From contig AP021856.1 of NCBI GenBank assembly GCA_017347445.1, forward strand, positions 2,922,613 to 2,986,612: DNA of 64,000 nucleotides, in the 5' to 3' direction. The translations under genes and the position numbers were made by a program. The notes below the pieces were generated by a model. It saw only the letters and a list, made by a program, of their open reading frames with translations, was not told the origin of the DNA and searched no databases. This DNA comes from Candidatus Brocadia pituitae. GTDB taxonomy: Bacteria > Planctomycetota > Brocadiia > Brocadiales > Brocadiaceae. This document shows, piece after piece, positions 1-9,900 of the stretch; position 1 is the stretch's first letter, and every line of letters begins with the position of its first letter.

Positions 1-1
1 G

Positions 2-352
2 GCACCGGTAGGTGGCCCGCCGCAGCCGGTGTTTTTAAATGCCGCCTTCGGTATAACAACCACCCTATCTCCCCGTCAATTGCTTGAACGATTGCAATAT
101 ATAGAAACCCTTATGGGCAGGATCCGTACGGTGAAATGGGGACCCAGGATTATTGATATTGATATTCTGCTCTATGGTGATGAAATCGTTGATGCTGATC
201 GGCTGACAATACCGCATCCCCTGATGCACACGCGGTTATTTGTTTTAGAGCCATTGGTTGAGATTGCGCCCGATGTAGTTCATCCTGGATCACAAAAAAC
301 TATTTTTCAATTATATAAAGAACTCCAAACTTCATTATCGGTTACCGCATAA
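2..352 (+). CDS. folK: HPPK (FolK), C-terminal part, cut by window edge
   Basis: 2-amino-4-hydroxy-6-hydroxymethyldihydropteridine diphosphokinase transfers pyrophosphate from ATP to the pterin in folate synthesis in the cytoplasm. The frame is open from base 2, so the true start lies left of the window. The visible part begins with the family motif PVGGPPQ followed by FLNA, then RTVKWGPRIIDIDILLY, the HPPK signature with the metal-binding DID aspartates, and ends in the usual IPHP segment and LEPLVEIAP. The GTG at 29 is internal to this motif and is not the start. The LptF/G-type permease gene starts 4 bases after the stop, so they may be cotranscribed. folC, acting later in the same pathway, is about 22 kb away on the other strand. 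Confidence 0.93.
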   Translation, partial: APVGGPPQPVFLNAAFGITTTLSPRQLLERLQYIETLMGRIRTVKWGPRIIDIDILLYGDEIVDADRLTIPHPLMHTRLFVLEPLVEIAPDVVHPGSQKTIFQLYKELQTSLSVTA

Positions 353-356
353 AGAT

Positions 357-1430
357 ATGTTTTCCCGGCTCGACAACTATATCATAAAGGCTTTTATTCC
401 AACGTTTTTCATGTGCCTTCTGATTATTTCCGGCATTTATATCATTGCCGACCTCCTTCAAAAACTGGGTGAATTTGTGGATATGGGCGGTGATGCCTTT
501 GGTACGGGGATGCGTTACTATTTGTACCTTTTCCCTGTTATCGTCTTCCAGTTTTTTCCGGCAATCACGCTGATTGCCGTTGGTATTGTCCTGGTAAGAT
601 TATCCCGGAATCGCGAAATCCTGGCCATGCAGGTTGCCGGGATCTCCTTATACCGGATTTTATCCCCGGTCTTTATTATTACGGTCTTCATGTCCTTTGC
701 CTCATTTGCGGATCAGGAATGGATTATCCCACGATTTGCGGAAAGGTTAGAAACCTTACAGGAAACGTCATTTCAAGATAATATTTATCGGAATCTCCTG
801 TTAGAGGACAAGGAAAACGGCACATTCGTTCGCATCTGGAGATACCATAAGAAAACGCAAACCATGGAATCGGTATTTATTCTCGGAAGATATGAAAACA
901 AAAGAAAGAAATTCACCATCAGCGCCGATGAGGGCAGGTGGACAGGTAATAACACGTGGTTGCTCAGCAAGGTAATAAAGCACGTTTATAACGAACAGGG
1001 GAAATGGGTTGCACCTTTAGAACAAATCGACAGTCTGGAGATTACGTCCACCATAACACCGGCTGTGCTGGGAGAAAAAAAACTTGACCCCAGTTTGCTG
1101 AGTTTTGAACAACTGAAGGAACTGTGCAAAAGCGACTCAAACAATCCAAGGAACCGTGTGTTGTTTCATTCCAGGATTGCTTACACCCTGACACACTTTG
1201 TGTTACTCCTGCTCGGCATACCTCTTGTTGTCGGATTTGAACGACTCAGCAGGAATCTATTTCTCCGTGTGGGGCTGTGTGTTTTCATTTGCGGCATTTT
1301 TTATGCCTTATCATTCGTATGCGCAAGCCTTGGGAATCTAGGGACAATTCATCCCATACTGGCAGCATGGTTACCCCACGTTATATTCGGATCGGTGGGA
1401 TTGCTATTTTTTGATATGATGAGCATGTAG
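357..1430 (+). CDS. LptF/LptG-family permease (YjgP/YjgQ)
   Basis: Inner-membrane permease subunit of the lipopolysaccharide exporter LptBFG, which extracts LPS from the inner membrane and feeds it to the periplasmic bridge. The 357-residue length fits the family. Three hydrophobic segments lie in about the first 120 residues and three more after about residue 275. Between them is a hydrophilic periplasmic region with the beta-rich sequence expected of the jellyroll (ISADEGRWTGNNTWLL). The family segment SRNREILAMQVAGIS follows the second membrane span. F versus G cannot be decided from one gene, and no partner permease is visible. It supports a cell with an LPS-type outer membrane. It follows folK by 4 bases. 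Confidence 0.88.
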   Translation: MFSRLDNYIIKAFIPTFFMCLLIISGIYIIADLLQKLGEFVDMGGDAFGTGMRYYLYLFPVIVFQFFPAITLIAVGIVLVRLSRNREILAMQVAGISLYRILSPVFIITVFMSFASFADQEWIIPRFAERLETLQETSFQDNIYRNLLLEDKENGTFVRIWRYHKKTQTMESVFILGRYENKRKKFTISADEGRWTGNNTWLLSKVIKHVYNEQGKWVAPLEQIDSLEITSTITPAVLGEKKLDPSLLSFEQLKELCKSDSNNPRNRVLFHSRIAYTLTHFVLLLLGIPLVVGFERLSRNLFLRVGLCVFICGIFYALSFVCASLGNLGTIHPILAAWLPHVIFGSVGLLFFDMMSM

Positions 1431-1494
1431 CATATGAACAACAGAAACGCAGTATTTTGCCATTCCTGAATCGTTATTTTGCGGGGGCTATCCT

Positions 1495-2238
1495 ATGGCT
1501 ATCCATGGGTACTTTCACGCCTTTTTAGATCTCTTCTATTCCCGGTCTTGTCTCCATTGCAACCGTAATTTAAACAGTTCATACGCACTCTATCTCTGCG
1601 AGGATTGCATAAAAGGAATTTCCTACGTGAGCACTGACCACTGTATTCGGTGCGGCGCTGCTCTGGGGCCTCACAGTATTTCGACGGTGAAAGAAGGATG
1701 TATAAAATGCAAAGGAAGACGTCTCTCTTTCACCACAACAACATCCGTTACCTATTATGAAGGCGCCATGAAAACCTTGATCCATAAGTTTAAGTATTCG
1801 AGACAAAAATTCTTATTTCATACACTGAATGAGATACTGTTGGCACGGGACAAGGTGCAAGCGATTGTTCCAAACATCGATGTCGTGGTGCCCGTACCGC
1901 TGCATTGGACAAAAAAAATGCGCCGGGGTTTCAATCAGTCGGAACTTCTGGCATGGGGTATGCAACATAATTTTTCAAAACCAGTATCGACAAACAATCT
2001 CTGCCGTATTAAAAATACGACATCACAGACCCAATTGTCAAAAAAGCAACGACAAGCAAACATCAGGGATGCATTTCGTGTAAATGATCCAAAATCCTTT
2101 CAGGAAAAGAGAATATTACTGGTAGATGATGTATTAACTACCGGCGTAACTGCAGCGGAGTGTGCGAAAAAATTAAAACAATCCGGCGCACAGTCTGTCC
2201 ATTTGCTTATCTTGGCGACTGCAAAAGATCCTGGCTAA
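1495..2238 (+). CDS. comF: ComF-family phosphoribosyltransferase-like protein
   Basis: Double zinc-finger and phosphoribosyltransferase protein. The ComF/GntX family is linked to DNA uptake in competent bacteria, but the biochemical role is not settled. Cysteine pairs at residues 19/22, 35/38, 50/53 and about 69/72 form the N-terminal zinc-binding part. The PRPP-binding loop LLVDDVLTTGVT lies near residue 206, and PVPLHWTKKMRRGFNQSELL in the middle is a strong family motif. Its 247 residues are the usual length. The stop codon is inside a long hairpin (2233-2285). No other competence gene is nearby, so a role in transformation is only inferred. Confidence 0.9.
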   Translation: MAIHGYFHAFLDLFYSRSCLHCNRNLNSSYALYLCEDCIKGISYVSTDHCIRCGAALGPHSISTVKEGCIKCKGRRLSFTTTTSVTYYEGAMKTLIHKFKYSRQKFLFHTLNEILLARDKVQAIVPNIDVVVPVPLHWTKKMRRGFNQSELLAWGMQHNFSKPVSTNNLCRIKNTTSQTQLSKKQRQANIRDAFRVNDPKSFQEKRILLVDDVLTTGVTAAECAKKLKQSGAQSVHLLILATAKDPG

Positions 2239-2285
2239 CCAAAGTGTACCCCATTGTCTAGATAATGGGATACGCTTTGGTTGGC
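2233..2285. terminator. Long imperfect hairpin overlapping the comF stop
   Basis: Arms of about 23 bases (GCTAACCAAAGTGTACCCCA against its complement ending GGTTGGC) surround a short TCTA loop. There is no T-tract after it on the plus strand, so it is either a Rho-independent-like barrier, an RNA-stability stem, or the remnant of a palindromic repeat. It is the only structured element directly downstream of comF. Confidence 0.4.
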
Positions 2286-2745
2286 ACGAATAACACGCCA
2301 TACTCACATACCCCGAAAGGTCGTTTGTATCTCGTAACTCCGCTCCTTCGGCTGCCCTCAGGACAAGCTCCTTGCCTCACGGTGGATAAGCTATCTTTCT
2401 CCGCATATGGATTGCTCCATTACATACGCATAGGTACAAACTTCTCTGCGCGGATTTAGCCTCGCAGAGGTGGTATTTTCAACCACTCAGACACCTTACT
2501 TTAGGCCTCATCGCGAACATTTTTCTCTAAATTTTATCCACTCGTTTCCACGCTAACTCAATAGTTTTAATATCACGGTACAAGGTATTTTCCCATTGCT
2601 TTTGCTACTATCTTCTATTATCCTGAATTTCCTTTGGCATTGCTGTATGGTCTGAATAATCCTCGCCCTTCAGGGAAATGCTGTGGGAAGGAGACCTGAT
2701 GCTTCTTTGAGAAAATGAAATTGTTACGATAAAACAAACGTATCT
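2286..2745. other. Intergenic stretch without a supported gene
   Basis: About 460 bases between comF and the PDZ-repeat gene. A 64-codon ORF on the plus strand (2265-2459) has no recognisable family and unconvincing composition. No tRNA, terminator with T-run or repeat shared with the rest of the window was found. A weak Shine-Dalgarno-like GGGAAGGAG lies at about 2685, too far upstream of the next start (2746) to serve it. Confidence 0.5.
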
Positions 2746-5394
2746 ATGCTCAATAATATCTCATATTTTATATTTTTATATTGTTCTGTTTTCGGAATAG
2801 CCACGGTCAATTTAGCTGCTTTGGCAGATGAAGGCACCCAGGTTTCCGTCAAAGGGCAGGGTTTTGATACCAAAAACTTTTTTCATCTTGAAGATGTGGG
2901 ATTTAAGAAAGATAGGGTTGATTTCAATAAAGGGTGGCTCGGTATCTTTATGGAGAATGCAGAAGGGAAGGGTGTGCTTGTAAAGGAGATTACCCAGGGA
3001 TCGCCCGCTGCTGAGGCCGGTTTAAAGGCAGGAGACATTATTACAAAGATTAATGATGAATCTACCCTGGGCACGGACGACCTCAATCTCATCCAGTTCA
3101 AGAAGACCATAGAGGTCATTGGCGCCGGAGGTATACCTGCGCTTACGATTTTCCGTGATAATACCGAATCAGTATTTCATCCAAGGCTTTTTGGGAAACT
3201 GCTCAAAAATGTGACGGAACCCGATCCTTCTTTTATTTCAAAGACAGGTCACAAGCTTACAAAAAAGGATGAAAACACCCTTCCCTTATCCCTCCCTTCA
3301 CAAGGGGGGAAGGGGCAGGTGGGATATTCGGCTTCGAAGAAAGAAACGAATATGTATTCTGTCCCAGAAAATACAGGGCCAAGTTTTATCAAATTTGCAA
3401 TCAAAAACGAAAAATACAAGGATATGCTTGATGCAACAGTGCAGCGCATTGGTGAAGAGAGCTATGTACGGGAAGGGTTTCAATCCAATGCAGATACTAA
3501 TCCGTTTCGTTTGTCTTTAATAAATTATCTCTTTTTGCATGCCTTCGACACCCCAAAGATCGGCGAGGGTATCATTGATACGTTTTGCAAGAAAGACCTT
3601 CGGTCTCAAATTGACTATGCAGCAGCATTGCTGGATGTAAAAGATGAGCAAGATAAAGGTGTGGTCAATAAGGCCTCCGGGGTTTCCCCTGATGCTGAGC
3701 CATTAAAAGAAATGGAGAAGACTGATTCCTTGCAGAAACAACTCCAGATGGTCATCGATAGTTTACCTTCCGTTGTTTCACTGGTGAAAGAGGCATTCAG
3801 GGACTTATCAAAGGAAGAATTTGATTTCTTGTATCAAAACACCCACAAAGTTTGGATACCTAACGAGAGGATTGAGTCGCACGATCTCGCCAGGGTACTG
3901 GCACTTTCTCAAAAGGTTGACTTGGCAAAGTTGTTCAAGGCGACATTATTGCTGCTGAGTAAACTTTCCCTTGCCACGGATGAACAGGGCATAGCCGAGA
4001 GGAAGAAGACATACCTAGGATCAATACAGACGAACCTATCGCCATTTTGTCTGCCGGCATCCCTGCTAGGTGCACGTCAACCGGCAATTTCGGATGAAGC
4101 GTGCATGCCTAATTACCATGCAGAAAATATGACAGGGGCAAGGAGAGGGGATGTATCAACAGATAGAATCTCATCTTCTGGTTTGCAGGGAAAAGGAGGA
4201 TGGGGTACTGAACTGTTACAGGATTTTACCGGCGACATTTTGATTGTGCAGGATACACGTATCGGAAAAATCGTTGTGGGTGGTAGAGGTACGTCCTATT
4301 ATTATGCCGATGCAGCAATAATCATCGACCTTGGAGGGAACGATTATTACTTTAATAATGCAGGTGCTTCCAGTAAAGATGTTCCCGTGTCTCTTTGCAT
4401 CGATTTTTCTGGTGACGATACGTACCAGACGGATGCCCCATTCACCCAGGGCACTGGAAGATTTGGAATTGGACTCCTGATCGATTATCAGGGAAACGAT
4501 CAGTATTCAAGCAAAGATTTTTCTCAGGGGGCGTGTCTCTTTGGAGTCGGGTTGTTACTGGATATAGACGGCAAAGATTATTATAACGGCCATGTTATAA
4601 ATCAGGGAGTGGGTTGCTTTGGTGCAGGACTGTTGAGCGACACTAAGGGCAACGATGTCTATTTTAGCCGGCAATTTGCCCAGGGTGTAGGGTTCACAAA
4701 GGGATTCGGTGCGTTGATAGATGCAGACGGAGACGATTATTACTTTGCCGGTGGAGTATATCCGGATTTTCGGGACCCCGGGAGATCCTATCAATCCATG
4801 TCTCAGGGCATAGGGATGGGGATCAGGCCAGAAGAGACCATTGTTGGGGCATCCGGTGGGGTCGGCATGCTTGTCGATCAAAAAGGGACTGATACGTATC
4901 ATGGAGACTATTTCTCTCAGGGCAGTGGCTATTATTTTTCGCTTGGATTATTGTATGACCGCAACGGCAACGATCGGTATTATGCGGGTCGCTACGCCCA
5001 GGGTACCGGCATTCATTCGGCTATCGGGTTTTTGAAGGATACGTCGGGCGATGATGCCTACGAGTGCACCTTTGGTGTTTCGCAGGGTTGTGGACACGAT
5101 ACCGGCATTGGGTTTCTGGTGGATGATTACGGAAATGACACGTATCGGAGCAAAACCACTTCGCAAGGCGTCGGCTTGGAAAAAGGAATCGGTATCCTGG
5201 CAGATTTTTTTGGAAATGATATGTATGATGCAAACGATCATAGTCAGGGTGTTTCATTACTATCGAAGACAGAAGATATTCTTGGTATTGGAATATTAAT
5301 TGATAACCAGGGCAACCATGATGTCTTTCACGACACCATTGCGGAAAATCTGTTGCTCTATCGGCCCAATGGAGGGCTGGTGTTAAATAAGTGA
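2746..5394 (+). CDS. Exported PDZ protein with 12 G-N/D-D-x-Y repeats
   Basis: Not recognised as a named family. The first 27 residues form a signal peptide ending ALA before DE, so the protein is probably exported. A PDZ domain covers about residues 60-140 (GWLGIFMENAEGKGVLVKEI, SPAAEAGLKAGDIITKIND). A helical middle region of about 300 residues follows. From about residue 520 to the end there are 12 repeats of roughly 32 residues with the pattern hydrophobic-D-x-x-G-N/D-D-x-Y, then QG-x-G. The aspartates and glycines recall calcium-binding RTX or beta-helical surface proteins, but the pattern is not the canonical RTX nonapeptide. PDZ plus repeats suggests a periplasmic or surface scaffold. 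There is no protease triad. It stands alone, with about 500 bases upstream. Confidence 0.85.
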   Translation: MLNNISYFIFLYCSVFGIATVNLAALADEGTQVSVKGQGFDTKNFFHLEDVGFKKDRVDFNKGWLGIFMENAEGKGVLVKEITQGSPAAEAGLKAGDIITKINDESTLGTDDLNLIQFKKTIEVIGAGGIPALTIFRDNTESVFHPRLFGKLLKNVTEPDPSFISKTGHKLTKKDENTLPLSLPSQGGKGQVGYSASKKETNMYSVPENTGPSFIKFAIKNEKYKDMLDATVQRIGEESYVREGFQSNADTNPFRLSLINYLFLHAFDTPKIGEGIIDTFCKKDLRSQIDYAAALLDVKDEQDKGVVNKASGVSPDAEPLKEMEKTDSLQKQLQMVIDSLPSVVSLVKEAFRDLSKEEFDFLYQNTHKVWIPNERIESHDLARVLALSQKVDLAKLFKATLLLLSKLSLATDEQGIAERKKTYLGSIQTNLSPFCLPASLLGARQPAISDEACMPNYHAENMTGARRGDVSTDRISSSGLQGKGGWGTELLQDFTGDILIVQDTRIGKIVVGGRGTSYYYADAAIIIDLGGNDYYFNNAGASSKDVPVSLCIDFSGDDTYQTDAPFTQGTGRFGIGLLIDYQGNDQYSSKDFSQGACLFGVGLLLDIDGKDYYNGHVINQGVGCFGAGLLSDTKGNDVYFSRQFAQGVGFTKGFGALIDADGDDYYFAGGVYPDFRDPGRSYQSMSQGIGMGIRPEETIVGASGGVGMLVDQKGTDTYHGDYFSQGSGYYFSLGLLYDRNGNDRYYAGRYAQGTGIHSAIGFLKDTSGDDAYECTFGVSQGCGHDTGIGFLVDDYGNDTYRSKTTSQGVGLEKGIGILADFFGNDMYDANDHSQGVSLLSKTEDILGIGILIDNQGNHDVFHDTIAENLLLYRPNGGLVLNK

Positions 5395-5429
5395 GGCAAT
5401 AGGCGTTTTGGCTTGAGTTAATAAAGGAA

Positions 5430-5543
5430 ATGAAAATTATAGATAATACCTTACTCAATTCTTTCAAGCAGGAGAATGATGAAATAATAGTCATCATCGT
5501 TTCATCCATTAAAACTGCCAGAAACAATAAAAGACGAATTTAA
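5430..5543 (+). pseudogene. Possible tail of a four-helix-bundle (S23-type) protein
   Basis: A 37-codon frame after AAAGGAA. Its second half (DEIIVIIVSSIKTARNNK) resembles the C-terminal helix of the small four-helix-bundle proteins often found as 23S rRNA intervening-sequence or stand-alone ORFs. The N-terminal three helices are absent, so this looks like a remnant rather than a gene. It is a weak call made by motif memory alone. Confidence 0.3.
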
Positions 5544-5560
5544 AATCTAAAATCAATGTA

Positions 5561-6508
5561 ATGCACATCAATTTTATCGAACGTAAAGGCCGTGTCCTTA
5601 CCCGATCCACCTTGAAATGCCTCAGTCAGGTAGCATCGATAAATCCAACCCTGGGATGTGTTCATCAGTGCGCCTATTGCTATGCGCGGGGTTATTCGTT
5701 CTATCCGGGTGACGGCACGGTGCTTGTATATGGAAACATGCCTGAAAAACTCAAGAAAGAATTATCTACCTGCCGCAAATTGCCTGCCTATGTATTTTTT
5801 AGCACCACCTGTGATGTCCTACAGCCTATTCCACAAGTACTCAAGGTAACCTATGAGTTGATAGAAGTGTTGTTTGAATACGGTGTCGGTGTAAACCTGC
5901 TTACCAAAGGCCGAATTCCCGCAAAATTTCTCCAGTTGTTCAGTCAATATAAAAAATTGGTGCACGTTCAGGTTGGCATTACCACGTTAGAACGGGATAT
6001 TCAGAAAAAGATAGAACCGTATGCGGCAACGCCACAGGAAAGATTGCTCAATATCAAACGACTCTGTGAAACCGGTATTGTGCCGGAGGTAAAATTGGAC
6101 CCGTTGATCCCTGGAGTAACTGATACAGAATCGAATTTAACGGCCTTGTTCAAGGAGATTCAGGGATTTGGTGTTCATTCCGCCTGCATGAATTATCTGT
6201 TCCTGAGGCCACAGATAAAGAAGAACCTGTGTAAGACATTGGGTAATACACCTTTCTTGTCAAAGATCCTGATGCATTACCAAAACGGCAAGTCCATGAA
6301 TTTACTGGCAGAAAAGTCACACGTGGTCGCACTTGATGTACATTATAGAAAACAGGCATACGAACAGATTTCACAATGGGCAAAGGATTTTAGGATAGAT
6401 GCCTATGTGTGCGGCTGCAAGAATCCTGACATTACCGAAGAACCGCTGTGTGGTATGAATTGGGGTAAACATTTCGAAGGCTCATCAAGTCAGAAGAGGC
6501 TCTTTTAA
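5561..6508 (+). CDS. Radical SAM protein of the SplB-like family
   Basis: Radical S-adenosylmethionine protein related to the spore photoproduct lyase/Rv2578c group. The 4Fe-4S motif CVHQCAYCYARGY (CxxxCxxC) lies at about residues 34-46, preceded by NPTLGC, which is typical of this subfamily. The core continues with FSTTCDVLQPIP, LLTKGR, a QVGITTLERD segment and KLDPLIPG. The C-terminal third has extra cysteines (YVCGCKNPD) that might hold a second cluster or zinc. The organism shows no sign of sporulation, so a photoproduct-lyase role is unlikely and the substrate is unknown. At 315 residues it has a normal length for the group. The start ATG has only a weak Shine-Dalgarno. It is monocistronic by spacing. 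Confidence 0.82.
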   Translation: MHINFIERKGRVLTRSTLKCLSQVASINPTLGCVHQCAYCYARGYSFYPGDGTVLVYGNMPEKLKKELSTCRKLPAYVFFSTTCDVLQPIPQVLKVTYELIEVLFEYGVGVNLLTKGRIPAKFLQLFSQYKKLVHVQVGITTLERDIQKKIEPYAATPQERLLNIKRLCETGIVPEVKLDPLIPGVTDTESNLTALFKEIQGFGVHSACMNYLFLRPQIKKNLCKTLGNTPFLSKILMHYQNGKSMNLLAEKSHVVALDVHYRKQAYEQISQWAKDFRIDAYVCGCKNPDITEEPLCGMNWGKHFEGSSSQKRLF

Positions 6509-6580
6509 CAGTAAGAAATTTTGGCCTTTTGTAATTTCCCACGTATCGGCAGGACAAGCGTCCGCGTTGGTCATTTTGAT

Positions 6581-6730
6581 GTCAACCGAGGACGGTTGAC
6601 CTACCTTTGGGATTGAGAAGTAGGTAAATCGGTTACAACACTCCCAACATGGTAGAGCGACCAGACTGGTCGCCCTACCATGTTGGGAGCTTACAGCCGC
6701 CACTAGATGCCTCACTCAAGGGTAAAATGA
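6581..6730. repeat. 150-bp dispersed repeat, copy A, with palindrome 6641-6689
   Basis: The segment matches the reverse complement of 50960-51112 over nearly its whole length, with shared blocks GGTTGACCTACCTTTGGGA, AAATCGGTT and TCAAGGG. Inside is a near-perfect 49-base hairpin with arms CTCCCAACATGGTAGAGCGA. The GTAGAGCGACCAG...CTGGTCG core of the hairpin also occurs at 24316, 38644, 41427, 49182 and 51011. No ORF. The rest of the 6509-6978 gap shows no gene. Confidence 0.8.
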
Positions 6731-6978
6731 AAATCGGATTTTGTTGATTTTCGGGTTATTCTTGTTTGGGTGCATTCCCAAATTTTTGTAATTTATTTAA
6801 CAATACAAAGATTATGGTTAAATATTTTGTTTTTAATTCTTTCTTGGCCATCTCTTTGTATTTATTTATAATTTTATCGTAGGTGCTGTTATCTTTGGCG
6901 CATCTGATCTTGAGTATATTATTAGCGTATTTGATATACCACCAAACTCCTGATCGTTTAAGCCTTGTATGGCTAATA

Positions 6979-9900
6979 TCAAAGGCTTTTTACAAAAAAC
7001 GGGGAATGCCCCCCAATCTGTTCCAAGAGAGCCACAGGAAAATTGGCAAATATTTCTGACAGATACAAGATAACCGCATCCTTGTAACTTACGGTCGAAA
7101 CAACTTCTCCGGTAAAAATATTCCGGTATTTTTCCCCTGTTTCCGCACCGGGTATTATAATGCATGAGTCTTTCCATACGTCTTTGCCTAAAGGCAGGCT
7201 TTCAGGTTGCTGTATAAGTCTTGTAGAAAATCTGGGAACAGCAACCAGCAGCATGGAATTTCCCAATTTCCTCATAAACGAGCAAACATTATGAGACTTT
7301 TCTCCCATTGCATTAAGGGGAGCATATTCCCCGCGCTCGAACATCTCTCTCTGTGTTTTCCGGTAATTGAGGGCTTTATACATCAGGTAGAGCTTTATCT
7401 TCCCATCATCTTTGTTGATGGCCAATTCTCTGGCAAGTTCTGACAACGGCATTTCTAACTCTTTCATTTTCAATTCCTCCAGCATCTTGATCCTCACGTT
7501 GTAATCAACAAGTCGGCGATTATCGGGGTCAACGAGACTGAAATTCCATATCTCTGTGCCCTGATAAAAATCAGGAATGCCTGGGGAGGTTATCTTAAGC
7601 AATGTTTGTGAAAGAGAGTTGTACATACCGTAATGTGATATCTTCTTTTGAAATGTCTGAAAATCTTTAAAAAATTTATTTCTCCGTGTAGTATTCAGGA
7701 TGGCCTCGATAAAGCTTTTCAGGATATTCTCGTAATTCGTATTGGGATTTATCCAGCTTGTATTGACCTTTGCCTCCCTCAATGCCTTTACCAGGTAATC
7801 TTTAATCCGTTTCTGAAACACATCGTATTCAGGTACGGTCATTGGCTCAATGGGCCATACGCCGATAATCGTTTGGTAAAGAAGGTATTCTTCATTTGGG
7901 TCTGGCACTGTCTGCCCTTCAACAACTTCAATATGCTTCTTATTTAACCTTCTCCATCGTGTTAAATGTTCTCTCCATTCATCAGGAATTTCCGAAAGCA
8001 CATTAATTCTTGCCCTCACATCTTCACTGCGTTTTGAGTCGTGGGTAGAGGTAGCACTAAGGGTGTGAGGCCAGAACTTGCTTCTTTCTATATTCTGCCC
8101 GTGAAAGGTTTCCATGGGTGTACCAAATCTTTCCGGGCTTCCTCCCACTTCATTGAGGGAAATGAGACGGTTGTAAATATAAAAGGTCGTATCCTCAATC
8201 CCTTTTGCCGTAATGGGTCCGGTAACCTGCTGAAATTTCATAACAAAATCAAGCCATTCCCTTTGATCGGTATCTTTAAAATTTTCAGGATACTTGAGTA
8301 CAAGGACGTCTTTGAGAAAGTCAAAGACAGATTCGCTCATGGCAGGGTTTTTTCTCTTTGCCTTTGATACCGCAATCTCAATATACTTTCTATCCCTTTC
8401 CGTTACCTCGTATGGCTTCATATAGCTTCTATACACCGGGAAAAAGGCAATGACTTCCTTTATAGCATTTGTAAGGCTGTTCAGAGTGAAATCTCTTGTA
8501 TGCCGGTTTTTTTCCGATAGCTGGTTCAGGTAGTGTCCCAGGGTATTGACTTCGCCGGACATAATTACTTCCATAATTAATTTTTTCTTTTCATACACAA
8601 CGTTTTGGAAATTGAGCTTTGACTTGATGAATCTGTAGTATATATCATCAAATATTTTTGCATGCGCCGTTTCAACAAAGATGCCGTTCAGTGAGTTCAG
8701 GAATACATATCCTGTCGTGCCGAAGATGGGCCAGTCTTCTGGCATCTTTTCTCCTTTGATAAAGATTTTTTCGCCGATAATGTAAAAGGCCTTCATTTGA
8801 GGATTAGTCGACAGGAGCTCATTGTATTGTTTCAATATTTCGGCTTCTTTATCGGAACCTTCCGTTGCATAACCTGGAAGATCAAGTCTTTGATAAAGAA
8901 AACAGTTCCTCTGCAATCTCTGGAAGTATTCCGAAGGATTATAGAGACCATCGGGATGATCAACCCTCAACCCAGTAACCTTGCCTTCTCTGATAAGTTT
9001 AAAAATCAATTTGTGAGTTTCCTTGAAGACAAACGGGTTTTCCATACGGATTGCTGCAAGATCGTTAATATCAAAGAATCTCCGGTAGTTTATCTCCTCG
9101 GTAGCCACACTCCATTGTGAGAGCCTGTAGATCTGTTGATTTAAAAGATTATCAAGCAGATTAAAGCTTTCATGTGTACCTTTTATTCCGTTAAATATCG
9201 TTACATTTTCATTAATGAAATCCTCAATTCCAGGATTCTCATGGCAAAGACTCCGGAGTCTTTTCTTGACAATTTCTTTCTCGCGGTATCGTTCTGTAAT
9301 CTTTCCCGGGTTCTTTTCTGTAGGTGAGGGTAAATGGTTTAATGCCGTTATAATACTTAAAAGTTCATTTAAATGTGGATCTTCAGGAGGAAGACGACTT
9401 TTTAACTCATATCCACGATGCTGTAATATATCGATATATGTCTTTGGTCTGATAGGAAATTTATGCTGATAATAAGAAAGAAAAAAATCGCCATTTTCAA
9501 AAACAAGCTTCAACTCCTGTCTTTCCAGAACATTTCCATACTGATCGCCTAAAACAGGGATAAGCACTTTGTTCTTCAACTCTATTTTTACCGGTTCCCA
9601 GTTTATGTCAAAGTAGTCTGCATAGACAGAACTTGGCCCATTCTCAAGGACATCCATCCACCAGACATTTTCTTTGCTGGCAATGCACATGTGGTTTGGA
9701 ACGATGTCAAGAATTTGCCCCATCCCATATTTCCCAAGTTCACGGATCAGTTCTTCATATTCTTCGTCCGTGCCAATTTCACGATTTATCGCATCATGGG
9801 CGACAATATCGTAACCATGGAGGCTACCTTCTTTTGCTTTAAAATAAGGGGAAGCATAAATATCCGAGATCCCGAGTTGATTAAGATAGGGAATAACTCC

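Noticed and set aside
2265-2459. 64-aa ORF between comF and the PDZ-repeat gene
   Set aside because: Overlaps a hairpin, has no Shine-Dalgarno and no family.
5021-5527. 168-codon minus-strand ORF opposite the end of the PDZ-repeat gene
   Set aside because: Antisense shadow of a real gene; low-complexity translation without a family.
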